A stretch of DNA of 64,000 bases from positions 372,001 to 436,000 of the forward strand of contig NZ_VNWN01000006.1 of NCBI RefSeq assembly GCF_012720115.1. The letters run 5' to 3'. Numbering within the stretch: the first letter of the stretch is position 1; each line of letters opens with the position of its first letter. A program made the translations under genes and the position numbers. Shown one piece after another: positions 36,365 to 45,435 of the stretch. This stretch comes from Sneathiella chinensis (GTDB lineage: Bacteria; Pseudomonadota; Alphaproteobacteria; Sneathiellales; Sneathiellaceae). The notes under the pieces were generated by a model, which ran no database searches, had not been told where the DNA came from, and worked only from the letters and a program-made list of their open reading frames with translations.

Positions 36365-37150
36365 ATGGCTAATATTCATCCTACTGCCATTGTCGAAGAT
36401 GGTGCAGTCATTCACGAAGCGGCTGAAATCGGGCCTTTCTGCGTCATCGGTCCCGAGGTCAGCATCGGTTCCGGGACGGTCCTGAAATCCCATGTGGCCG
36501 TTGCCGGGAAGACCTCTCTTGGCGTGGGCTGTACGGTTTATCCCTTTGCCTCGCTTGGCCATGCGCCGCAGGACCTGAAATTCCACGGCGAAGCGTCCGA
36601 GGTTCAGATCGGTGACAACGTGGTAATCCGCGAACATGTCACCATCAATCCGGGCACGGAAGGCGGCGGGTTGCTGACACGGGTTGGCAATAACTGTCTT
36701 CTGATGATCGGGGCGCATGTGGCCCATGACTGCCTGATTGGCAACAATGTCATTCTGGTCAATAACGCGACATTGGGCGGCCATGTGGAAATTGATGATT
36801 TCGCCATTATCGGCGGTCTTTCCGCCGTGCACCAGTTCGTGCGCATTGGGGAACATGCCATGATTGGCGGTGCGTCCGGCGTGGAAACCGACATCATTCC
36901 GTTTGGTTCCGCCACCGGAAACCGGGCCACCTTGCAGGGCCTCAACCTGACAGGCCTCAAACGGCGCAATTTCCCGCGGGAAGAAATCCATGCGCTTCGG
37001 AAGGCCTATAAGGAATTGTTCGCGGATGAGGGAACGTTCCAGGCGCGGGTCGCGGATGTTCAGACGAATTATCCTGACTCCACACTTGTCGGGACCGTCC
37101 TCGACTTCATCAATGGTGAGACCAAGCGTGGGTTCTGTCAGCCCGAATAA
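36365..37150 (+). CDS. lpxA: UDP-N-acetylglucosamine acyltransferase
   Basis: This 261-residue enzyme starts lipid A synthesis by 3-O-acylation of UDP-GlcNAc. The beta-helix occupies about residues 2-190, starting IHPTAIVEDGAVI, with the catalytic His in GAHVAHDC, and ends in a helical bundle. It is 111 bases downstream of fabZ; that gap contains a small hairpin (GGCAAGGCC with GGTCTTGC, about 36301-36322). The 3' end overlaps lpxI. Confidence 0.96.
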   Translation: MANIHPTAIVEDGAVIHEAAEIGPFCVIGPEVSIGSGTVLKSHVAVAGKTSLGVGCTVYPFASLGHAPQDLKFHGEASEVQIGDNVVIREHVTINPGTEGGGLLTRVGNNCLLMIGAHVAHDCLIGNNVILVNNATLGGHVEIDDFAIIGGLSAVHQFVRIGEHAMIGGASGVETDIIPFGSATGNRATLQGLNLTGLKRRNFPREEIHALRKAYKELFADEGTFQARVADVQTNYPDSTLVGTVLDFINGETKRGFCQPE

Positions 37151-38033
37151 AGCCGACCGGAAGCGGATCGGCATTATCGCAGGGCGCGGGGAGTTGCCCG
37201 TTAATCTGGCGCAATCCCTGAAGGCCCGGGGCGAGAACCCGTATATCCTGTTGGTGAAGGGCGAAGCCCGCGAAGAGGATTTCGCCGATTTCCCCCATGA
37301 AAGCATTGTCATTACCAAGGTCGGGAAATTCCTGAAGGCTCTCAACCGGGAAGGCTGCGGCGTGGTGACACTGGCTGGGCCGGTAAACCGTCCTGATTTC
37401 AGGAACCTGATCCCCGATATGGAAGGCTTGCGTCTGCTGAAGCGGATTGGCGGGGCGCTCAGCAAGGGCGATGATGGCCTGATGCGCGCCATTACCGGAT
37501 ATCTGGCGGACAAGGGGTTTCAGATCATCGGGGCCCATGAACTAAGCGGCTCGCTGGTCGCAGAGCCCGGCCTGATTGGCAGCATTGAACCGGAAGCCGA
37601 GGATTGGCAGGACATTCACGAAGGCTTGCAGATCGTCAAGGCGGTTGGCGCCCTTGATATCGGGCAGGCGGCGGTCATTCGCCGGAAATATGTTCTGGCT
37701 GTGGAAGCGGCGGAAGGAACCGAGGCGCTGATCCGTCGGTGTGGTGATTTCGCATGGGACTATCCGGCGGGGGTGCTGGTGAAATTGTCCAAGCCGGGAC
37801 AGGAACTTCGGGCCGACATGCCCACCATCGGGCCGGATACGGTTGAACAGATACAGGCGGCCAACCTGAAAGGCATCGCCGTTGAAGCAGGCAAAACCCT
37901 GATCGTCAACCGGGAGCGGATCCGCGAGTTGGCGGACCGGGCCGGGATTTTTGTCGTTGCCGTGACCGCCGATCAGAATTTGGACCAGACCCAGACCCTA
38001 ACTCAGACCCCGAAAGGGACCGATCCTTCATGA
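37128..38033 (+). CDS. lpxI: UDP-2,3-diacylglucosamine pyrophosphatase LpxI
   Basis: This protein of about 301 residues hydrolyses UDP-diacylglucosamine to lipid X. It is the LpxI type used by alphaproteobacteria in place of the unrelated LpxH. Family features include IGIIAGRGELPV near the start, GPVNRPDF, GDDGLMRAI and a late P-x-IGPDTVEQIQ. I chose the GTG at 37128, eight bases after a GGTGAG SD inside lpxA; an ATG at 37113 is possible. lpxB overlaps its stop by four bases. Confidence 0.9.
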   Translation: MGSVSPNKADRKRIGIIAGRGELPVNLAQSLKARGENPYILLVKGEAREEDFADFPHESIVITKVGKFLKALNREGCGVVTLAGPVNRPDFRNLIPDMEGLRLLKRIGGALSKGDDGLMRAITGYLADKGFQIIGAHELSGSLVAEPGLIGSIEPEAEDWQDIHEGLQIVKAVGALDIGQAAVIRRKYVLAVEAAEGTEALIRRCGDFAWDYPAGVLVKLSKPGQELRADMPTIGPDTVEQIQAANLKGIAVEAGKTLIVNRERIRELADRAGIFVVAVTADQNLDQTQTLTQTPKGTDPS

Positions 38034-39187
38034 CCGCGCCCCTTTCCGTATACCTGATCGCCGGGGAGCCTTCCGGCGATGCCCTTGCCGCAAGGCTGAT
38101 GGCTGGCTTGAAAGACCGCCTTGGTGAAAAGGGTGTGGTTTTCAAAGGGGTTGGCGGCCCGCTGATGCAGGCCGAAGGACTGACCAGTCTGTTCCCCATG
38201 GAAGACCTGACCGTCATGGGCCTGATGGAGGTGTTGCCGAAACTTCCCCTGTTGATCAAGCGGATCAATCAGGCGGCCCGCGATGCCCTTGCGGCGAAGC
38301 CCGATGTGTTTATTACCGTGGATGCGCCGGATTTCAGTTTTCGGGTGGCAAAAAAGCTGAAAGACGCGCCCTTTCCGAAGGTGCATTATGTGGCCCCATC
38401 CGTCTGGGCGTGGCGGCCGGGACGGGCGAAGAAAATCGCCGCGCTGTATGATCACCTGCTGACCCTTCTGCCGTTCGAGCCGCCCTATTTCGAGAAGGAA
38501 GGGTTACCCGCGACCTTTATCGGTCATTCCGTCATCGAGACGGGCGCCGACGCGGGTGAGGGGGATCGGTTCCGTGCACAGCATGATATCGGCAAGGATG
38601 AACGGGTCCTGATGGTTTTGCCGGGAAGCCGCCGCGGCGAGGTGGAGCGTCACCTTCCCGTGTTTAGGGAAACATTGTCGCGCCTGCATGACCTTATGGG
38701 GGATTTTGTCGTGGTCACCCCGGTTGTGGGCAAGGCCGCCGATCTGGTGCGGGCTGAATTGGCCGACTGGCCGTGGAAAACCATCATCATTGACGGCGTT
38801 CAGGAAAAATATGACGCCATGGCCGGTGCCGATGCGGCGCTTGCGGCATCCGGGACCGTGGGTCTGGAACTGGCGTTGGCGCGCCTTCCGGCCGTGATTG
38901 GATACCGGATGAACGGCCTGACCGCGTGGATCGCCCGCCGGGTGGTGAAGACCCCATATGTGAATCTGGTCAATATTCTTGAAAAACAGGAAGTGGTACC
39001 GGAACTTCTTCTGGAAGACTGTACCGCAGAAAATTTGTCTGCGGCGCTTGCAGACCTGTACCGCGATGAAACCTTGCGACAGCAACAGGTTGCGGGATAT
39101 GAGCACGCTGTACAGGCGCTTGGATATGGCGGGGAAAAACCCGGACACCGGGCGGCCGACGTCATTTTGACGCTGACGGATCGCTGA
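38030..39187 (+). CDS. lpxB: Lipid-A-disaccharide synthase
   Basis: This 385-residue GT-B fold glycosyltransferase joins lipid X to UDP-diacylglucosamine at the inner face of the membrane. Motifs seen are the N-terminal IAGEPSGDALAARL, VGGPLMQAEG and the C-terminal ASGTVGLELAL substrate site. It closes the long lipid A and envelope operon that begins at pyrH. Convergent genes follow. Confidence 0.95.
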   Translation: MTAPLSVYLIAGEPSGDALAARLMAGLKDRLGEKGVVFKGVGGPLMQAEGLTSLFPMEDLTVMGLMEVLPKLPLLIKRINQAARDALAAKPDVFITVDAPDFSFRVAKKLKDAPFPKVHYVAPSVWAWRPGRAKKIAALYDHLLTLLPFEPPYFEKEGLPATFIGHSVIETGADAGEGDRFRAQHDIGKDERVLMVLPGSRRGEVERHLPVFRETLSRLHDLMGDFVVVTPVVGKAADLVRAELADWPWKTIIIDGVQEKYDAMAGADAALAASGTVGLELALARLPAVIGYRMNGLTAWIARRVVKTPYVNLVNILEKQEVVPELLLEDCTAENLSAALADLYRDETLRQQQVAGYEHAVQALGYGGEKPGHRAADVILTLTDR

Positions 39188-39190
39188 CGT

Positions 39191-39385
39191 CTAGAAATAC
39201 CAGAGCGCGATCAGGAAGAGCAGGGCGCAGACAGGCGCCAGATAAATCAATCCCCATTTCAGCCGAACGGGAAACGGCGAACGATTGTCGTTCGCCGCTC
39301 TCAAGAACAGTTTTTTGCCACGCGTCCGGTCGCCAGTCCCGGTTCGGGACTGGCCATTTTGGTCCTTTTCGCGTGAGCGAGCCAA
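39191..39385 (-). CDS. Small C-tail membrane protein candidate
   Basis: This 64-codon ORF lies five bases downstream of gltA. Only a TTG start is available, without an SD, which weakens the call. The product has a polar, basic N-terminal half with the sequence AANDNRS and a C-terminal hydrophobic segment (about 44-63, GLIYLAPVCALLFLIALWYF) preceded by basic residues, as in tail-anchored small proteins. AANDNR lies exactly on a perfect 10-bp palindrome. I recall similar AANDN-containing small ORFs in alphaproteobacteria. Function unknown. Confidence 0.45.
   Translation of the reverse strand: MARSREKDQNGQSRTGTGDRTRGKKLFLRAANDNRSPFPVRLKWGLIYLAPVCALLFLIALWYF
39332..39354 (+). terminator. Candidate terminator after lpxB
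   Basis: GCCAGTCCC (39332-39340) and GGGACTGGC (39346-39354) form a perfect 9-bp stem with loop GGTTC, followed by CATTTT. It lies 145 bases past the lpxB stop and inside the small leftward ORF at 39191-39385. Confidence 0.5.
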
Positions 39386-39389
39386 GGGA

Positions 39390-40694
39390 TTACCGCTTGT
39401 TGATCGGAACGAACGGACGCTCGGCGTAACCTGTGTAAAGCTGACGCGGACGACCGATTTTCTGTCCCGGATCTTCCATCATTTCGTTCCACTGAGCGAC
39501 CCAACCGACGGTGCGGGCAAGGGCGAACAGAACGGTGAACATGCTGGTCGGGAAGCCAAGGGCCTTCAGGATGATACCGGAATAGAAGTCCACGTTCGGG
39601 AACAGCTTCTTCTCGATGAAATATTCGTCTTCGAGGGCAATGCGTTCCAGTTCCATGGCCAGTTTGAGCATCGGCTCATCCTTGATGCCCAGTTCGTCAA
39701 GAACCTCGTGACAGGTTTCCTGCATGACTTTCGCACGCGGGTCGTAGTTCTTGTAAACCCGGTGACCAAAGCCCATCAGACGGAACGGATCGTTCTTGTC
39801 TTTTGCCTTGGCAATAAATTCCTGAACCCGGTCAACAGAACCGATTTCTTCCAGCATGGTTAGAACGGCTTCGTTGGCGCCGCCATGAGCCGGACCCCAC
39901 AGGCAGGCGATACCGGCCGCGATGCAGGCAAACGGATTGGCACCGGAAGAGCCAGCCAGACGAACGGTAGACGTGGAGGCGTTCTGCTCGTGATCCGCAT
40001 GCAGGATGAAGATACGATCCATGGCGCGGGCGATGGTCGGGGAAATCTTGTATTCCTCGGCCGGGACGCTGAAGGTCATGTGCAGGAAGTTTTCTGCATA
40101 GGACAGGTCATTGCGCGGATAGACAAAAGGCTGACCCACGGAATATTTGTAGGCCATGGCCGCAATTGTCGGCATTTTTGCAATCAGGCGATAGCTGGCA
40201 ACCATCCGCTGGTGCGGATCGTTGATGTCCGTGCTGTCGTGATAGAAGGCGGACAGGGCGCCAACAACACCAACCATGACGGCCATCGGGTGAGCGTCCC
40301 GACGGAAGCCGCGGAAGAACTGGATCAGTTGCTCATGCAGCATGGTGTGGTAGGTGATGTCAGTGGAGAACTTGGTCTTTTCCTCTTCGGTCGGCAGTTC
40401 GCCTTTCAGAAGCAGGTAGCAGACTTCCATATAGTCGCTGGAAGCGGCCAGTTCCTCGATTTTATAGCCACGGTGCATCAGGACGCCCTGGTCACCGTCG
40501 ATATAGGTGATGGCGGAGTCACATGAAGCAGTGGATGTGAAACCGGGATCATATGTAAAGTGGCCTGTTTGCGCATACAGTTTCCTGATGTCGACAACCT
40601 TCGGGCCAACACTTCCATCGACAAGGGGGAGTTCAATAGTGTCCTTGCCTTCTTCGGCAAGATTTACGGTACCGGTAACTTTTGATCCACTCAT
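39390..40694 (-). CDS. gltA: Citrate synthase
   Basis: This 434-residue type II enzyme condenses oxaloacetate and acetyl-CoA, the entry step of the TCA cycle. The catalytic residues are the His in [10 protein letters not shown], the His in [13 protein letters not shown] and the Asp in VDFYSG. The length matches the hexameric, NADH-regulated Gram-negative type. It lies downstream of gltX in the same direction with a 112-base gap that contains a hairpin, so it probably has its own promoter there. Confidence 0.97.
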   Translation of the reverse strand: MSGSKVTGTVNLAEEGKDTIELPLVDGSVGPKVVDIRKLYAQTGHFTYDPGFTSTASCDSAITYIDGDQGVLMHRGYKIEELAASSDYMEVCYLLLKGELPTEEEKTKFSTDITYHTMLHEQLIQFFRGFRRDAHPMAVMVGVVGALSAFYHDSTDINDPHQRMVASYRLIAKMPTIAAMAYKYSVGQPFVYPRNDLSYAENFLHMTFSVPAEEYKISPTIARAMDRIFILHADHEQNASTSTVRLAGSSGANPFACIAAGIACLWGPAHGGANEAVLTMLEEIGSVDRVQEFIAKAKDKNDPFRLMGFGHRVYKNYDPRAKVMQETCHEVLDELGIKDEPMLKLAMELERIALEDEYFIEKKLFPNVDFYSGIILKALGFPTSMFTVLFALARTVGWVAQWNEMMEDPGQKIGRPRQLYTGYAERPFVPINKR

Positions 40695-40717
40695 TCAATC
40701 TATCCCTATTCTGATTA

Positions 40718-40737
40718 GGGCCAGCGGGAGCTGGCCC
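40718..40737 (-). terminator. Hairpin between gltX and gltA
   Basis: GGGCCAGC and GCTGGCCC form a perfect 8-bp stem with a four-base loop. There is no clear T-run on either side, so it is a possible terminator for gltX or a leader stem for gltA. Confidence 0.4.
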
Positions 40738-40806
40738 GGATTATTCCCGCCCTTGTGACAGGGCGACCATTTCAATAATGGAACCGCGTGTGCGATTTAT
40801 TACATT

Positions 40807-42222
40807 TTAAGTTGTCGGCTCACTTTTCGCGGCATCCCTGATACGGCCGATTGCCTCGTCCCGTCCAAGAACTTCCAGCACGTCAAAGATACCGGGTGAT
40901 ACGGTTGTACCAGTCAGGGCAGCCCGCAAAGGCTGTGCGATTTTTCCCAGTTTAAGTCCTTCGGATTCCGCGCACTCGCGTACTGTTGCTTCCAGCATTT
41001 CCTTTTCCCACCCAGACAGCCCTTCCAGGGCGTCTGCAACCCGAGATAAAATCGCGGCAGCATCGGCATCGAGGAGTTTTTCTGCTTTTGAATCCAAGGC
41101 CAAAGGACGTTTGGCGATTAAGAAAAGCGAACTTTCTGCGAGGGATATTACTGATTTTGCTCTTTCTTTCAAGCCGTTCATCGCTTTTTCAATGAGGGAA
41201 ATTTGCTCATCCGTCACGTTTTCCCCTGTTTTCTGCGCCAAAACAGGCCGCACAAGGGAGGCGAGATAGGCATTGTCGCCTTCACGGATATAGTGTCCGT
41301 TCAGGTTTTCCAGCTTGTCAAAATCAAATCGGGCCGCAGATTTCCCAATATTCTCAAGGTTGAACCACTCGATCGCCTGCTCGGTTGAGATGATTTCGTC
41401 ATTGCCATGGGACCAGCCAAGACGCAGAAGATAGTTCCGCATGGCTTCGGGCAGGTATCCCATGTCGCGATAGGCCTCAATGCCGAGGGCGCCGTGACGT
41501 TTTGACAGTTTTGCCCCGTCAGGACCGTGAATCAGCGGGATATGGGCCATGCGCGGCGCGTCCCATCCAAGCGCATGATAGAGCTGGAGCTGACGGGCGG
41601 CATTGGTCAGGTGATCGTCGCCGCGAATGATGTCGGTAACGCCCATGTCATGGTCATCCACGATCACGGACAGCATATAGGTGGGGGTGCCGTCGGCTCG
41701 CAGCAGGATCAGGTCATCAAGCTGGGCGTTGGCGATGGTCACATTCCCCTGAACCGCATCCTGAATAACGGTGCTGCCTTCATTGGGGGACTTGAAGCGG
41801 ACAACCGGGGACACGCCTTCCGGCACTTCGGACGGATCGCGATCACGCCAGCGGCCATCATATCCCGGAGGACGGCCTTCCTCGCGCGCTTTTTCCCGCA
41901 TTTCCGCCAGTTCTTCCTTGCTGGCATAGCAGTAATAGGCGTTGCCGTCGGCCAGCAGTTGATTGGCGACCTCAACGTGGCGGTCGCGGCGGGAGAACTG
42001 GTAGACAGGATCCCCGTCCCAGTCCAGACCCATCCATTTCATTCCGTCCAGAATGGCCTGAATGGCTTCGTCCGTGGACCGCTCCCGATCCGTATCTTCA
42101 ATACGAAGCAGGAATTTGCCGCCGTTATGCCGGGCATACAGCCAGTTGAACAGGGCGGTTCTGGCACCACCAATGTGCAGGAACCCGGTTGGTGAAGGGG
42201 CAAATCGCGTAACAACGGTCAT
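40807..42222 (-). CDS. gltX: Glutamyl-tRNA synthetase
   Basis: This 471-residue class I synthetase has the HIGH-type motif in [12 protein letters not shown] near the N-terminus and the KMSKS-type motif AKLSKRHGA near residues 245-253. The C-terminal anticodon-binding region is entirely helical. Whether it also charges tRNA-Gln, as in many alphaproteobacteria that use the amidotransferase route, cannot be read from this window. It is divergent from comEC across 114 bases, which include a TATACT hexamer near 42250 on its strand. Confidence 0.96.
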   Translation of the reverse strand: MTVVTRFAPSPTGFLHIGGARTALFNWLYARHNGGKFLLRIEDTDRERSTDEAIQAILDGMKWMGLDWDGDPVYQFSRRDRHVEVANQLLADGNAYYCYASKEELAEMREKAREEGRPPGYDGRWRDRDPSEVPEGVSPVVRFKSPNEGSTVIQDAVQGNVTIANAQLDDLILLRADGTPTYMLSVIVDDHDMGVTDIIRGDDHLTNAARQLQLYHALGWDAPRMAHIPLIHGPDGAKLSKRHGALGIEAYRDMGYLPEAMRNYLLRLGWSHGNDEIISTEQAIEWFNLENIGKSAARFDFDKLENLNGHYIREGDNAYLASLVRPVLAQKTGENVTDEQISLIEKAMNGLKERAKSVISLAESSLFLIAKRPLALDSKAEKLLDADAAAILSRVADALEGLSGWEKEMLEATVRECAESEGLKLGKIAQPLRAALTGTTVSPGIFDVLEVLGRDEAIGRIRDAAKSEPTT

Positions 42223-42336
42223 GGTAATTTACTTTACGTCCTATTCTAGTATAGGTTTAGGGCAAGCCTGATGCCTGACTTTTCCCGGCATTTTTACTCT
42301 TTGTGACTGTCAAGAGCAAGCCTGCGATGTTTCCGC

Positions 42337-44460
42337 ATGATGAACACGGATAGTAGCACAGTCTTTTCGCGAATGCTTGCGGCATTGCAATCGGACAGGA
42401 AGCGTTGGTTCCACTGGTTTCCGGTTTTGATGGCCTCTGGAATCGGGCTTTATTTCTCGCTTGACTGGCAACCGGAACTCTGGTGGCTGGGGCTTCCGCT
42501 GCCCCTGATCCTGCTATACGGGCTGGCCGGTCGGACCCCCTTGGTCAAGGGGGGGATTCTCGCCTTGCTGCTGGTGGTCATCGGGTTTGATGCGGCACTG
42601 ATCCGGCAGGCTCTGGTCGCCGCACCGGTCCTTCAGAAACGCCTCTATACGGACATCACCGGTACCCTTCTTGAAATCAGTGCCGGAACGGGTGGGCGGC
42701 GCCTTGTCATCGCCCCCGATCGCAGCCGTGACGGTGACGCATCAAAACCGCTGCCTGAAAAGGTCAGGGTGACGGCCCGGCAGGATATCAGCCATCTTGT
42801 CCCCGGTCAGACCATCCGGGCAACGGCTGTTTTGTTGCCGCCGCCCTTGCCTACCTATCCCGGGGCCTATGATTTTCAGCGCGATTTCTATTTCAAGGGG
42901 ATTGGGGCGGTTGGCTACCTGACCCGCGTGCCGGAGGTGCTGGCGGATGCGGGGCAGGGCGATCAGAACCATTTTGGGCTGAGCCGCCTTTCGGCGGCGG
43001 CGCGAGACCGGATCAATGATTATGTGATCCGCAATGCCGCGCCGGAGACCGCCGGCTTTGCCATGGCCATCATGACCGGGGACAAGGGGGGCCTGTCGAA
43101 AGACGACCTTGAGGCCATGCGCCGGTCGGGTCTTGCCCATCTTTTGGCCATTTCAGGACTGCATATGGGCATGGTCGGGGGGCTGATCTTCTTTTCCCTG
43201 CGCCTGCTGGGGAGCCTTTGGCCTCGGCTGGCCCTGAATTTCCCGATCAAGAAAGCGGCTGCCCTATGTGCCCTTGTGGGCATGGCGGGCTATCTTTTTA
43301 TCAGTGGGATGTCCGTGTCTGCCGTGCGGGCGTTTATCATGGTGGGCCTGATGTTTCTGGCGATCTGTTTTGACAGGACGGCGCTGTCCCTTCGAAACCT
43401 GACCATGGCGGCGATCCTGATTTTGGCGATCCGGCCGGAAAGCCTGCTGGGGGCCAGTTTCCAGATGTCCTTTTCAGCCGTATTCGCGCTGATTGTGCTT
43501 TATGAACGGTTCGGTCACGGGATCCGCGTCCGGGCTGGGATTGGCTCTCCGCTCAGGGGGGCGGCTCTCTATCTGGTGGGGGTGTTGTTCACGTCGCTTG
43601 TTGCCAGCGGCGCAACGGCCCTGTTTGCCCTGTATAATTTTGGGCAGGTTTCCGGCGCCGGTGTGCTGTCCAATCTGGTGGCGGTGCCGCTGATGGGGCT
43701 GTGGATCATGCCGTGGACCCTGTTATCCCTGTTGGCGCTTCCCTTTGGCGACATCCCGTTCTTTCTGGAAATGGCGGGCCTTGGCATTCACGCCGTCCTT
43801 GAAACCGCCCATTTCGCAAGCGGTGTGCCGGGGGCAGTGCTGTCGCTTCCCCTGTTTCCTACGGGAACGCTTGTCACTTTGGTTCTGGGCATCCTCTGGT
43901 TTGTATTGTGGCGGGGCACTGTGCGGTGGATGGCCCTTTGTGCCGTTCCCTTGGCGGCCTTGTTCCTGCTGGCGGAGAAGCCGGATATCCTGTTTGCAGA
44001 ATCCGGAAACCTGTATCTGGTTCGGGACCGGGACGGGGGTTTTTTCGTTCCCACCTTGCGGGCCGACCGGTTCGAGCGGGAACGCTGGCAAATCTATTAC
44101 GGACAGGACCGTTTCACAAAAATCGGGACGGCGGCAACTGATGGGCCTTTTTCCTGTGACCGGGATGGATGTGTCTTTACCGGATTTGAGCGGACCATCG
44201 CCTTTCCCGATACCTGGATGGGGATTGAACAGGATTGTGATCGGGCCCATCTGGTCCTGAGTCGGCAGCCCGTGACCGGCAGGTGCCGCAGTCCGGCGCT
44301 TGTGATTGACCGGTTTGACCTGTGGCGGGGGGGAACCCATGCCGTTTATCTTCAACAAGACGGGCGCATCCGGGTGGAAAGCGTCAATTCAGTCCGCGGC
44401 AACAGACCCTGGGTGCCGGAGCGCTTTCTGGACCGCGCAAAAGGCCAACCATCAGGTTAA
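42337..44460 (+). CDS. comEC: ComEC/Rec2 family membrane channel protein
   Basis: This 707-residue polytopic protein has an N-terminal DUF4131 region (about 30-200) and the Competence domain (about 225-500, with GLAHLLAISGLHMGMVGG). The part after residue 540 is short and lacks the HxHxDH motif of the metallo-beta-lactamase domain found in longer ComEC proteins. ComEC transports single-stranded DNA in natural transformation. Position between gltX and lexA is typical of alphaproteobacteria. Starts at 42337 or 42340 are equivalent. Confidence 0.9.
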   Translation: MMNTDSSTVFSRMLAALQSDRKRWFHWFPVLMASGIGLYFSLDWQPELWWLGLPLPLILLYGLAGRTPLVKGGILALLLVVIGFDAALIRQALVAAPVLQKRLYTDITGTLLEISAGTGGRRLVIAPDRSRDGDASKPLPEKVRVTARQDISHLVPGQTIRATAVLLPPPLPTYPGAYDFQRDFYFKGIGAVGYLTRVPEVLADAGQGDQNHFGLSRLSAAARDRINDYVIRNAAPETAGFAMAIMTGDKGGLSKDDLEAMRRSGLAHLLAISGLHMGMVGGLIFFSLRLLGSLWPRLALNFPIKKAAALCALVGMAGYLFISGMSVSAVRAFIMVGLMFLAICFDRTALSLRNLTMAAILILAIRPESLLGASFQMSFSAVFALIVLYERFGHGIRVRAGIGSPLRGAALYLVGVLFTSLVASGATALFALYNFGQVSGAGVLSNLVAVPLMGLWIMPWTLLSLLALPFGDIPFFLEMAGLGIHAVLETAHFASGVPGAVLSLPLFPTGTLVTLVLGILWFVLWRGTVRWMALCAVPLAALFLLAEKPDILFAESGNLYLVRDRDGGFFVPTLRADRFERERWQIYYGQDRFTKIGTAATDGPFSCDRDGCVFTGFERTIAFPDTWMGIEQDCDRAHLVLSRQPVTGRCRSPALVIDRFDLWRGGTHAVYLQQDGRIRVESVNSVRGNRPWVPERFLDRAKGQPSG

Positions 44461-44489
44461 AAAAAAGCCCCCACCAATATGGCAGGGGC
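44459..44489 (-). terminator. Rho-independent terminator downstream of lexA
   Basis: Read leftward, GCCCCTGCCA pairs with TGGTGGGGGC (two G-U pairs, loop TAT), followed by eight Ts that abut the comEC stop codon. It lies 84 bases past the lexA stop and would end the leftward transcript before it runs antisense into comEC. Confidence 0.7.
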
Positions 44490-44572
44490 ATATTCTTCAT
44501 GATACTGGATATCCGGTCGCCCCATATGGAACCGATGCCCTCAGAAGCCGGGAGAGGGGGCCTGTACCGGGA

Positions 44573-45343
44573 TCAGTATTTCCGGAACAAGCCGACCAGT
44601 TGCCCCTGAACCTTGATGCGGTCCGGCCCAAAAATGCGGGTTTCATAATCGGGATTTGCGGCTTCAAGTGCGATGGTGCTGCCCTTGCGGCGTAACCGTT
44701 TCAGGGTCACTTCCTGATCATCGATCAGGGCCACAACGATGGAGCCGTTTTCGGCAGTTTTGCCTTCGCGGATAATGACCGTATCGCCGTCGTGAATACC
44801 TGCATCAATCATGGAATCCCCGGCAACCTCAAGGCAATAATGGTCCCCGGATGCCAGCATGGTCGGCGGAACATCCACAAAACTGGTGGGATCGCGCAGC
44901 GCCTCAATGGCCGTACCGGCGGCAATGCGCCCATAAAGCGGCAGGGTAATGCTGGTTTCCGCAGGAGAGGAAGGGGGGCGCGCAGACGCCGCACCGTCCC
45001 CGGTTTCCCCATGAGACGGGCCATGAGCATGGGCGTGGGGATTATTGGAGAAATCCGCCTGAACCACGTTAAATTCACCCCCGTCGGCGGCAGGATGGTG
45101 ACGCTTGGTAATTCCGGTAGGCAGAACCGCATCCGGCAGTTTCAGGATTTCCAGCGCTCGTGCCCGGTGGGGCAGGCGGCGGATAAAACCCCGTTCTGTC
45201 AGGCCGGTGATAAGCCGGTGAATTCCCGACTTGGATTTCAGGTCCAGCGCCTCTTTCATTTCATCAAAGGACGGGCACACACCCTTCTTTTCCAGATAGG
45301 TGTGAATATACATGAGAAGTTCATGTTGCTTCTTGGTTAGCAT
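44573..45343 (-). CDS. lexA: SOS repressor LexA
   Basis: This 256-residue repressor and self-cleaving protease controls the DNA-damage response. A winged helix-turn-helix occupies residues 1-70 ([21 protein letters not shown]). The cleavage site is A142-G143, the catalytic pair S177 (GDSM) and K215 (VTLKRL). The linker between the domains (about 75-130) is unusually long and includes [11 protein letters not shown], making the protein clearly longer than the 202-residue E. coli form. Its promoter carries a GTTC-N7-GTTC box, so it is autoregulated. Confidence 0.96.
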   Translation of the reverse strand: MLTKKQHELLMYIHTYLEKKGVCPSFDEMKEALDLKSKSGIHRLITGLTERGFIRRLPHRARALEILKLPDAVLPTGITKRHHPAADGGEFNVVQADFSNNPHAHAHGPSHGETGDGAASARPPSSPAETSITLPLYGRIAAGTAIEALRDPTSFVDVPPTMLASGDHYCLEVAGDSMIDAGIHDGDTVIIREGKTAENGSIVVALIDDQEVTLKRLRRKGSTIALEAANPDYETRIFGPDRIKVQGQLVGLFRKY

Positions 45344-45381
45344 CGACCCCGCCTCGAGAACAAAACAAAAACATTATGTAT

Positions 45382-45410
45382 GTTCTACAAAAGTTCTCCT
45401 TTAGGGTCAA
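45382..45410 (-). promoter_or_regulatory. lexA promoter overlapped by a LexA box
   Basis: On the minus strand TTGACC (45410-45405) and TAGAAC (45387-45382) are 17 bases apart. The operator GAAC-N7-GAAC (45396-45382), which is GTTC-N7-GTTC on the plus strand, overlaps the -10. A second, imperfect copy (GTTT-N7-GTTC, 45372-45358) lies downstream in the leader. This is classic autorepression geometry. Confidence 0.75.
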
Positions 45411-45435
45411 CCCGGAATCTGCATAAAAACCGCCC

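Noticed and set aside
36990-37127. Longer lpxI start inside lpxA
   Set aside because: The added Arg/Ser-rich residues read lpxA codons in another frame and precede the family start; the GTG at 37128 has a usable SD.
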